5,544 nt of DNA from Campylobacterales bacterium. GTDB taxonomy: Bacteria > Campylobacterota > Campylobacteria > Campylobacterales > JALSKU01. Shown here one piece after another: positions 1-5,039 of the stretch (position 1 is the stretch's first letter; each line of letters starts with the position of its first letter). The notes under the pieces are model-generated. The model worked only from the letters and a program-made list of their open reading frames with translations. It had not been told where the DNA came from and did no database searches. Where the stretch lies: contig JALVWI010000313.1 in the NCBI GenBank assembly GCA_027038335.1, positions 1 to 5,544 of the forward strand. The letters are read 5' to 3'. Both the position numbers and the translations under genes were made by a program.

Positions 1-308
1 AAACTTGTAGGGCTTGGTAAACTCATGAGAAATTCACCGTAAGTCATTTGATCAACTGAATGAAGTTGAATCTCAACAATGGAACGCATAATAGCTGAAA
101 TCTGAGAGGAGAGATTTCTTGCCATTTTATCATGTATCCCTTTTACTGCACGAAGTTGCTCTTTGCTTACTCTGTTTGGTCTTTTAAAATCATAGAGTAT
201 GATCTGTCTTTGATCTATAATTTCATCAGCTGAAATATCGGCAGTTTCTTCCTCATCAACAACTTCAAGTAGTGCATCAATCTCTTCTTGACTTAATATA
301 TCAGCCAT
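1..308 (-). CDS. fliM: Flagellar motor switch protein FliM, N-terminal part (cut by window edge)
   Basis: FliM is a C-ring (switch complex) protein that binds phosphorylated CheY and helps set flagellar rotation direction at the cytoplasmic face of the motor. The first 102 codons are visible. The protein opens with MADILSQEEIDALL, which matches the LSQxEIDALL CheY-P-binding motif of FliM. An acidic linker (about residues 15-33) follows, then the start of the middle domain, with FKRPNRVSKEQLRA (41-54), IHDKMARNLSSQIS (58-71) and YGEFLMSLPSPTS at the edge. The ATG at 308 overlaps the fliA stop by 8 bp (ATGGCTGA) and has an AGGAAG ribosome binding site 5 nt upstream, inside fliA. The reading frame is open to base 1, so the rest of the gene lies to the left. 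Identification is firm; only completeness is unknown. Confidence 0.95.
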   Translation of the reverse strand, partial: MADILSQEEIDALLEVVDEEETADISADEIIDQRQIILYDFKRPNRVSKEQLRAVKGIHDKMARNLSSQISAIMRSIVEIQLHSVDQMTYGEFLMSLPSPTS

Positions 309-1014
309 AATTACTTCCTAATTCATTTCTTATCTTTCTTATGAGTTTTTTATGAATTTGTGAAATTCTTGACTCGCTAATACCGAGTATTTCACTTATC
401 TCTTTTAAGCTTAACTCCTCAAAATAGTATAGTTGAATGATAAGTTGCTCCCTTTCTTTAAAGTTACTCAAAACTTTTTTGATAGATTCTATAAGTTCAT
501 CTTTCTCAACTTGTTCTTCAGTATCGCATTTATCAAATATAACCATTTGTTCGGTAATGGGCAATACTGAGGAAGCTTCAGAAATATTTCTTACTTCTCT
601 TATCTTTTTTTCACTCTCTCCTAAAACTTCTGCAAGATATTTATCGTCCGGCTCTTCATCAAACTCATCCATATACTTTTCACATTCTGCATCAATAGCT
701 TTTATAAGCCTTCTATTGTTTCTACTTACTGTATCAAGACTTCTAAGATAGTCAAGCATGGAGCCGTAAACTCTCTGTTTTGCATATCCCCAAAAAAAAT
801 CATTTCTACTTTCATCATATCTTCTTGAGAGTTTTATAGTCTCTTCGGTACCTATAGAAATAAGATCATTTACATCTATACTGCTTGGCAATCTCTCTTT
901 GAGTCTATATGCCATAGCTCTAACCGCAGGTAAAAATTGAAGAGTTAATTTGTCTCTTTCTTCTCTTATTTGCCTTTCATAAGCATTAAGCTGCGATTTT
1001 GCCGTGTAATTCAT
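301..1014 (-). CDS. fliA: RNA polymerase sigma factor FliA (sigma-28)
   Basis: Sigma-28 directs RNA polymerase to late flagellar promoters (flagellin, motor and chemotaxis genes) and is normally held by the anti-sigma factor FlgM until the hook is complete. The 237 residues fit the family. Region 2 covers about residues 24-95, including LPSSIDVNDLISIGT (42-56) and FWGYAKQRVYGSMLDYLRSLD (74-94). Region 3 lies around 96-150. Region 4 (about 176-233) carries the helix-turn-helix LSLKEISEILGISESRISQIHKK (core 201-220). The ATG at 1014 is the only possible start in this frame: an in-frame TAA lies a few codons upstream and the next Met is residue 34. It lies inside the 3' end of the upstream membrane protein gene (29 bp overlap) and has no clear Shine-Dalgarno sequence, so translation probably depends on ribosomes arriving from upstream. 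Its stop overlaps the fliM start. Confidence 0.97.
   Translation of the reverse strand: MNYTAKSQLNAYERQIREERDKLTLQFLPAVRAMAYRLKERLPSSIDVNDLISIGTEETIKLSRRYDESRNDFFWGYAKQRVYGSMLDYLRSLDTVSRNNRRLIKAIDAECEKYMDEFDEEPDDKYLAEVLGESEKKIREVRNISEASSVLPITEQMVIFDKCDTEEQVEKDELIESIKKVLSNFKEREQLIIQLYYFEELSLKEISEILGISESRISQIHKKLIRKIRNELGSNYG
314..319 (-). promoter_or_regulatory. Ribosome binding site of fliM inside the fliA 3' end
   Basis: AGGAAG on the minus strand lies 5 nt before the fliM ATG. It lies within the last codons of fliA and supports the overlapping start at 308. Confidence 0.7.
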
Positions 1015-1336
1015 TGTTGTTTATTCTTATCTTTTTTTCTCTATCCATATCTACAACATCGACTAAAGAATTTATCTTTTTTTCTCTATTTTCTAGCTCA
1101 TATATAAAGTAGTCACTAACTTCCTCATATTTGCTCTTATCAAAAATATTTTTAGAAAGAGTTTTAATATCCAAAAAATTAGCGATACTTAAGTGTATGA
1201 GCAAATAAAAAAAGAGTGTTATTAAAAATGTATAAAATAGTATATACATTGGATCATTAAAATTGATAATAGAAAATATAAGCCCTATAAAAAAGCCGCA
1301 AATTGTAAAAAAATATATAAAATTTTCTATTTTCAA
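986..1336 (-). CDS. Small conserved two-helix membrane protein of the flhG-fliA interval, function unknown
   Basis: This is a 116-residue protein with no function I can assign. Residues 5-24 and 30-52 are strongly hydrophobic and look like two membrane helices joined by a short NFNDP turn. A charged, probably cytoplasmic tail of about 64 residues follows. The tail contains REKKI twice (84-88 and 99-103), encoded by a perfect 18-bp DNA repeat. The start is TTG at 1336: stop codons (TAA TAG) directly precede it, and AAAGGG lies 6 nt upstream. The next in-frame ATG (residue 30) would remove the first helix. It begins 13 nt after the flhG stop, and its end overlaps fliA. From memory, Helicobacter pylori (HP1033) and Campylobacter jejuni (Cj0062c) carry a small protein gene at this same position, so it is probably a real gene linked to flagellar control. 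That link is inferred from position only. It is very AT-rich: bases 1201-1260 have 11 G/C in 60. Confidence 0.85.
   Translation of the reverse strand: MKIENFIYFFTICGFFIGLIFSIINFNDPMYILFYTFLITLFFYLLIHLSIANFLDIKTLSKNIFDKSKYEEVSDYFIYELENREKKINSLVDVVDMDREKKIRINNNELHGKIAA
1027..1089 (-). repeat. Perfect 18-bp direct repeat with A7 runs in the membrane protein gene
   Basis: ATAGAGAAAAAAAGATAA (minus strand) occurs at 1072-1089 and again at 1027-1044, exactly 45 bp apart, so both copies encode REKKI in the same frame. Each holds seven A residues read as GAA AAA AAG. This places the A-AAA-AAG slippery heptamer (1076-1082 and 1031-1037) in the phase used for -1 frameshifting in genes such as E. coli dnaX. 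Whether it acts that way here is unknown. Confidence 0.8.
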
Positions 1337-1342
1337 CTATTA

Positions 1343-1348
1343 CCCTTT
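1343..1348 (-). promoter_or_regulatory. Ribosome binding site deciding the TTG start of the membrane protein
   Basis: AAAGGG on the minus strand sits 6 nt before TTG at 1336, in the 13-nt gap after the flhG stop. It is the main reason for choosing TTG over the internal ATG codons. Confidence 0.65.
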
Positions 1349-1349
1349 G

Positions 1350-2219
1350 TCAAAACTGTTCCATTAATCTTTTGAAAAAATTGCTAAAACTATTCTTTTT
1401 TGTTTTGTCAAGCACTTTATGTTCCAATTTATATATTAACTTTTTAATAATCTCTTTAAATTCCAATGTGGCTAGAGAGTTAGGATGCTCTTGTACATAG
1501 ATACTTCTTCTTCTTATACTTCTGGCTATGTTTTTATCATTTGATATATTTCCAAGTAATGAGAGTGTAAAATCATTTGATATATTGTTTATAGCTACTT
1601 TGTTTATCTTATCAAATATCATTTTAGCTTCATTTGCATTTTTGACCATATTTAGTATCATAAATACTTCATTTTTAAATGCACTAGTTATCTTTATAGT
1701 TGCATAAGCATCAGTTATAGCTGCAGGATCAGGAATAGTTACAACGATAACTTCATCAGCGGCATTTAAAAAAAGCCTTGTATTTTCTCCTATCCCAGCA
1801 CCTGTATCGATTATGATATAGTCAAGATCATCTAGTGATGCAGTTTCCTTCATAAATCTTTCATAGATAAACTGATCACTATATTTTAGTATTTCATCTC
1901 CGCTATCCCCGGGAATAAGTATGAGATTTTTTTGAATAGGGGCTATTATCTCATCAAGTGAACATTCTCCCTTCAATACATTTAAGATATTTTTTGAGCA
2001 TCTTACATTTAAAAGTACATCCAAATTGGCTAAACCTATATCAGCATCAAAAAGAGCCGTTTTGTATCCATAGTCTGCAAGTAAAATTGCCATATTTACA
2101 CTTATAGTGCTTTTTCCTACCCCACCTTTACCGCTAGTTACGGCTATAAATTTAGTTTTTGGATTTGAATTATTTGAAGATGCTACGATATTTTTTAATT
2201 TATTTGCTTGATTTTGCAT
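1350..2219 (-). CDS. flhG: FlhG, MinD-like ATPase controlling flagellar number (also YlxH/FleN)
   Basis: FlhG is a ParA/MinD-family ATPase that limits flagellar number and placement, acting with FlhF at the membrane. In 289 residues, the deviant Walker A is SGKGGVGKST (29-38, signature Lys31), followed by switch I DADIGLANLD (58-67) and Walker B IIIDTGAG (135-142). The N-terminus, QNQANKLK, resembles the DQAxxLR element that in FlhG stimulates the FlhF GTPase. The C-terminus (about 277-289, SFSNFFKRLMEQF) looks like the amphipathic membrane-targeting helix of MinD/FlhG. A longer ORF begins with TTG at 2255, but ATG at 2219 is preferred: GAAGGA precedes it by 5 nt, and it places the activator element at the true N-terminus. 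This start overlaps the flhF 3' end by 20 bp, so the two partner proteins are probably made in linked amounts. Confidence 0.96.
   Translation of the reverse strand: MQNQANKLKNIVASSNNSNPKTKFIAVTSGKGGVGKSTISVNMAILLADYGYKTALFDADIGLANLDVLLNVRCSKNILNVLKGECSLDEIIAPIQKNLILIPGDSGDEILKYSDQFIYERFMKETASLDDLDYIIIDTGAGIGENTRLFLNAADEVIVVTIPDPAAITDAYATIKITSAFKNEVFMILNMVKNANEAKMIFDKINKVAINNISNDFTLSLLGNISNDKNIARSIRRRSIYVQEHPNSLATLEFKEIIKKLIYKLEHKVLDKTKKNSFSNFFKRLMEQF
1536..1586 (-). repeat. 15-bp direct repeat within flhG (NISND twice)
   Basis: AATATATCAAATGAT (minus strand) occurs at 1572-1586 and 1536-1550, 36 bp apart and in frame, encoding NISND at residues 212-216 and 224-228. It may be a small local duplication or chance in AT-rich coding sequence. 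Confidence 0.6.
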
Positions 2220-3459
2220 CTCTATCCTTCTTGAAACCATCCAAAATGCAATCAATTAAAAATTCACTACTTGCACACATAATATCATCAGGAACTTCTT
2301 GACCTATAGAAAAGTAACTAAGTGGCTTTGCTACCTCTTTTACTAATGAAAAAATATTACCAAAACTTTTTGTTTCATCAAATTTTGTAAAAATGATTGT
2401 ATCTATATCTAAATATTCAAAATTATTATAAATTTCACGCAAATCTTCCAATTTTGTGCTAGAAGAGAGCACAAGATTGACATCTATATCAACTTCAGAA
2501 TTTTGCAAAAATTCTTCCATTTTTGCTAATTTTTCCTTGTCATATTGAGAGCTTCCTATGGTATCTATAAGAATAGTATCACAAAATGAAAGTGAGTGAA
2601 GTGCCCTAGCAAAATCGCTTATATCTATAACATCTTCTATGGGAAGTCTCATCATTTTGGCAAATTGGAAAAGTTGCTCTACCGCACCTATTCTATAAGT
2701 ATCCAAGGTAATGATGCCGACTTTTTCTCTCTTCTCCTTTAGATATGAGTATCTAGCAGCCAGTTTTGCCAAAGTGGTCGTTTTCCCTACACCTGTAGGT
2801 CCTACAAACATCATGATGTGTTTTTTGCCTTTTTGTATGTTTGATTCTAGCCTAACGGGTATCATTTTTCTAAGAAGTACTTGAAAATATCTTTTTACAC
2901 TTTTAGAATTTTTTCTCATATTGTAAGGCATATGCTCTAGTGTCAATTCCATAATAGAATCTAGATCATTTTGATCCATTCCGCTAAGTTTTGCTTTTTT
3001 ATAGATTTCTGCAAATTCTGAGGGGATATTGAGTTTGCCTCTTTGAGGGGATTTTTCCTCCCAAAACATTTCTTGGATAAGTTTAACTTTATCTGAAAGC
3101 CTGATTATTTCATCTTTTATCTCTTTGTAATCACTGTCGTCAAGTTTATTTTTTTGAGTTTGTGATGTTAGTTTTTCTTTTACTGATGTAGAAGTTGTTA
3201 TGTTTTCTATTTGAGATATTTGTTTGGCTGCTTTTGAAATATCTAAAAGTATATCACTACTTTTTTTCTTGGATTTTTCTTTTCTTTTTTGTATCTCTTT
3301 TTCTTCAACAGCAACTACTACTTCATAGACTGCACTCTTGCCGAGACTCTTTTTTTGTATCTCCTTTGTACTTACTACGAGTGCATTTTCTCCGCATTGT
3401 AGTTGAGCTTTTTTTAGTGCATTTGAAGGCGAATCTGCCGTAAAAGATAAAAGTTTCAC
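2200..3459 (-). CDS. flhF: FlhF, SRP-type GTPase for flagellar placement
   Basis: FlhF is the third SRP-family GTPase, beside Ffh and FtsY. It marks the site of flagellum assembly at the pole, is regulated by FlhG, and in Campylobacter and Helicobacter is also needed for flagellar gene expression. The 419 residues show the FlhF layout: a short N-terminal domain (MKLLSFTADSPSNALKKAQ..GENALVVSTKEI, 1-34), a variable charged linker (about 50-140), a helical N domain (about 145-205) and the GTPase domain. The GTPase motifs are G1 GPTGVGKTTT (220-229), G2 DTYRIGA (253-259), G3 DTIGS (299-303), G4 TKFDE (358-362) and G5 region SIGQEVPDD (384-392). G3 departs from the DTAGR usual in SRP GTPases. The start is GTG at 3459, in a 4-bp GTGA overlap with the folK stop, with AAGGA 9 nt upstream. 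The gene overlaps flhG by 20 bp at its end. Confidence 0.97.
   Translation of the reverse strand: MKLLSFTADSPSNALKKAQLQCGENALVVSTKEIQKKSLGKSAVYEVVVAVEEKEIQKRKEKSKKKSSDILLDISKAAKQISQIENITTSTSVKEKLTSQTQKNKLDDSDYKEIKDEIIRLSDKVKLIQEMFWEEKSPQRGKLNIPSEFAEIYKKAKLSGMDQNDLDSIMELTLEHMPYNMRKNSKSVKRYFQVLLRKMIPVRLESNIQKGKKHIMMFVGPTGVGKTTTLAKLAARYSYLKEKREKVGIITLDTYRIGAVEQLFQFAKMMRLPIEDVIDISDFARALHSLSFCDTILIDTIGSSQYDKEKLAKMEEFLQNSEVDIDVNLVLSSSTKLEDLREIYNNFEYLDIDTIIFTKFDETKSFGNIFSLVKEVAKPLSYFSIGQEVPDDIMCASSEFLIDCILDGFKKDRDAKSSK
2225..2230 (-). promoter_or_regulatory. Ribosome binding site deciding the flhG start
   Basis: GAAGGA on the minus strand lies 5 nt before ATG at 2219, inside the last codons of flhF. 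It supports the shorter FlhG (289 residues) over the longer frame that opens with TTG at 2255. Confidence 0.75.
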
Positions 3460-4007
3460 CTATTGTATTCCTTTTTATACATTTTAAAAAGTGTTTTATT
3501 GTTTTTAAATATCTCATTTAAAGGCAACAAAACACTATCTCTTTTTTTATATCCCGGATGAGGAAGCGTTAGTTCACTTTTTTTATATGTTATTTTATCA
3601 TAAAATATTATATCAATATCTAAAGTCCTTGGAGAATTTTTAAATTCCCGTCGTCTTTTAAATTTTTTTTCTACTTTTAACAGGTATCTTATGAGTTTTA
3701 AAGGCGGTAAATTTGTTTTTAAAATCATTATAGCATTATAAAAATCGGGCTGATTTGTATAGCCAAAAGGTGGATTTTGAAGGATTGAAGAGGTTTGTAC
3801 AATATCTAAAAAAGTGTCTCTTTTAAAAAAATGAAAAAGCTTTTGAAATCTTCTTTTTGTATCTCCAATATTACCTCCTATGCCTACAACAACAGTATGT
3901 TTTTTAGTGGATATTGAGTTTGTTTTATAAGGAAATTTGGGTATCTTGTAAAATTGTAACTCGTGATTTGTAACTCGTGATTTGTGACTTCTAATTAATA
4001 ATTCCAT
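3456..4007 (-). CDS. folK: HPPK, 2-amino-4-hydroxy-6-hydroxymethyldihydropteridine diphosphokinase
   Basis: FolK transfers pyrophosphate from ATP to 6-hydroxymethyl-7,8-dihydropterin, the step before dihydropteroate synthase in folate synthesis, in the cytoplasm. Of 183 residues, the catalytic domain starts near residue 38 with VVVGIGGNIGD (39-49). It continues with the pterin-binding region NPPFGYTNQPDFYNA (78-92), the HPPK signature PRTLDIDIIFYD (126-137) with metal-binding Asp130/Asp132, and LPHP (148-151). The roughly 38-residue N-terminal extension is longer than in E. coli FolK. Campylobacter and Helicobacter FolK, as I recall them, also carry an extension with a similar FPYK-like stretch (here 24-28). 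The first part here (about 2-18) is encoded by a heptamer repeat array. No ATG, GTG or TTG occurs in frame between the ATG at 4007 and the GGNIGD motif, so the repeat is probably translated. GAAGG lies 6 nt before the ATG. The gene starts 9 nt after the peptidase stop and overlaps flhF by 4 bp. Confidence 0.94.
   Translation of the reverse strand: MELLIRSHKSRVTNHELQFYKIPKFPYKTNSISTKKHTVVVGIGGNIGDTKRRFQKLFHFFKRDTFLDIVQTSSILQNPPFGYTNQPDFYNAIMILKTNLPPLKLIRYLLKVEKKFKRRREFKNSPRTLDIDIIFYDKITYKKSELTLPHPGYKKRDSVLLPLNEIFKNNKTLFKMYKKEYNR
3469..3473 (-). promoter_or_regulatory. Ribosome binding site for the GTG start of flhF
   Basis: AAGGA on the minus strand lies 9 nt before GTG at 3459, within the folK 3' end. 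The GTGA junction shares the folK stop, which suggests translational coupling of flhF to folK. Confidence 0.65.
3951..4006. repeat. Degenerate heptamer tandem repeat array in the folK 5' end
   Basis: On the plus strand, eight 7-nt units follow one another: AAATTGT, AACTCGT, GATTTGT, AACTCGT, GATTTGT, GACTTCT, AATTAAT, AATTCCA. The core (3958-3985) is a perfect tandem duplication of the 14-mer AACTCGTGATTTGT, and the consensus is about RAYTYGT. The outer units decay, and the last one ends within the folK start codon. The folK strand reads as units of the form ACRARTY and encodes SHKSRVTNHELQ. Similar short AT-rich heptamer arrays are usually seen between genes in other bacteria; that comparison is from memory. 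Confidence 0.8.
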
Positions 4008-4013
4008 CTAAAA

Positions 4014-4018
4014 CCTTC
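4014..4018 (-). promoter_or_regulatory. Ribosome binding site of folK
   Basis: GAAGG on the minus strand overlaps the peptidase stop (TGA, 4017-4019) and lies 6 nt before the folK ATG at 4007. It supports that start even though the first codons are repeat sequence. Confidence 0.7.
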
Positions 4019-5039
4019 ACAATATCTCTCCTTTGCCGTTTCTTATCACTACCATATCCTCTATCCTTATTCCAAACTCTCCGGGTAGATAGATACCGGG
4101 TTCTATTGTAAAGACCATATTTTCTTTTAAAATTGTTTCATCTCTTTTGGATATGATGGGAAGTTCATGGATATCCAAGCCTACTCCATGACCTGTAGAA
4201 TGGATAAAATATCTACCATATCCTGCCTTGTCTATGACTTCTCTAGCAGCTTTATCTATATCTTTTGCTTTTATTCCTTCTTTTGCAACTTTCAGTGCCT
4301 TATCTTTGGCTTTTAAAACTATATCATATATCTTTTGTCTTTTCTTCTCTTTGAATTTCTGTTTTATATTAAAATGACCTTCATTATTTATCTCTATCAT
4401 TCTGGTTCTATCACTACAGTATCTTTTATATTTGACTCCGGCATCAAAAAGAAGTAGATCATCTTTCTTTAAAGTTTTATCTCCCGGCAATGAGTGCGGT
4501 TTTGCGGCATTTTCATTGATAGCAACGATAGGATCAAAGCTGAGAGTTAATTCACCTTGATTTGTCAAAAACTCTGTTGCCTTAAAAAAGAGTCTTTTTT
4601 CATTTTCTCCTATGCCTCTATCTTTTAAATAGTCGGCAAATCTATCAAAACCTTTACTACCTAATTTGACGGCTTGTTTTAATAACTCTATCTCACTATC
4701 GGTTTTGATGATTCGTTTTTTTTGTGAAAAATTTTTCTCTTTTTTAAAGTAACAGTTTAATTTGGAGCTTAATTTATAAAAATCCTCTACACTCCAATCA
4801 AGAGGGTCATATATAAGCTTTTTGATTCTATTTTTTCTTATTATTTCTCTTGCGGTTTTTGCTAAGTCATACTCGCTTTGTATGACGGTAGCATTTTTTA
4901 CATTTTCATTAGCTTCAGTAGTATATCTTCCGTCAGTTATAAAAAAAGTTTCACTTCCAAGGCATAAAAATATAACATTATCACACGAAAAGCCGCATTC
5001 ATAATATACGGCATTTTCGTTTTTTAGGATAAAATCCAT
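4017..5039 (-). CDS. M24-family Xaa-Pro peptidase (aminopeptidase P / prolidase type)
   Basis: This is a dimetal peptidase of the pita-bread fold that cleaves peptide bonds next to proline, probably in cytoplasmic peptide turnover. In the 340-residue protein (numbered from ATG 5039), residues 1 to about 110 form a short creatinase-type N-terminal domain containing FFITDGRYT (32-40). The catalytic domain follows. All five expected metal ligands are visible: Asp199 (LLLFDAGVKY), Asp210 (CSDRTRM), His284 (STGHGVGLDIHE), Glu313 (FTIEPGIY) and Glu327 (RIEDMV). His291, in DIHELP, is the usual substrate-site histidine. The frame could open one codon earlier with TTG at 5042, but ATG at 5039 forms the common TGATG junction with the aroQ stop (1-bp overlap) and is preferred. 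Only a weak AGG precedes it. Sequence alone does not separate aminopeptidase P from prolidase (pepP versus pepQ), so no symbol is given. The homologue in the same place in H. pylori is HP1037, from memory. Confidence 0.92.
   Translation of the reverse strand: MDFILKNENAVYYECGFSCDNVIFLCLGSETFFITDGRYTTEANENVKNATVIQSEYDLAKTAREIIRKNRIKKLIYDPLDWSVEDFYKLSSKLNCYFKKEKNFSQKKRIIKTDSEIELLKQAVKLGSKGFDRFADYLKDRGIGENEKRLFFKATEFLTNQGELTLSFDPIVAINENAAKPHSLPGDKTLKKDDLLLFDAGVKYKRYCSDRTRMIEINNEGHFNIKQKFKEKKRQKIYDIVLKAKDKALKVAKEGIKAKDIDKAAREVIDKAGYGRYFIHSTGHGVGLDIHELPIISKRDETILKENMVFTIEPGIYLPGEFGIRIEDMVVIRNGKGEIL

Noticed and set aside
437..751. Plus-strand open frame of 104 codons
   Set aside because: It lies entirely antisense to fliA, which has full sigma-28 domain matches. 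Its Ser/Leu-rich translation is typical of an antisense shadow.
2220..2255. Longer flhG start (TTG at 2255, giving 301 residues)
   Set aside because: The extra residues (MIAFWMVSRRIE) lie within flhF coding sequence and are unlike an FlhG N-terminus. The ATG at 2219 has a good ribosome binding site and begins with the expected QNQANKLK element.
3195..3443. Plus-strand open frame of 82 codons with a hydrophobic translation
   Set aside because: It is antisense to the Lys-rich linker of flhF. Phe/Leu-rich peptides arise from reading Lys/Glu codons backwards. No sign of an independent gene.
3323..3517. Minus-strand open frame of 64 codons across the folK/flhF junction
   Set aside because: It overlaps both real genes in another frame, has no recognisable motif, and is Lys/Arg/Thr-rich as an out-of-frame reading would be.
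3951..4006. CRISPR array or phage attachment site at the folK 5' repeat
   Set aside because: Units are 7 nt, contiguous and degenerate, with no spacers of constant length and no integrase gene or tRNA nearby.
4822..5004. Plus-strand open frame of 60 codons
   Set aside because: It is antisense to the N-terminal domain of the M24 peptidase, with no motif or ribosome binding site seen.
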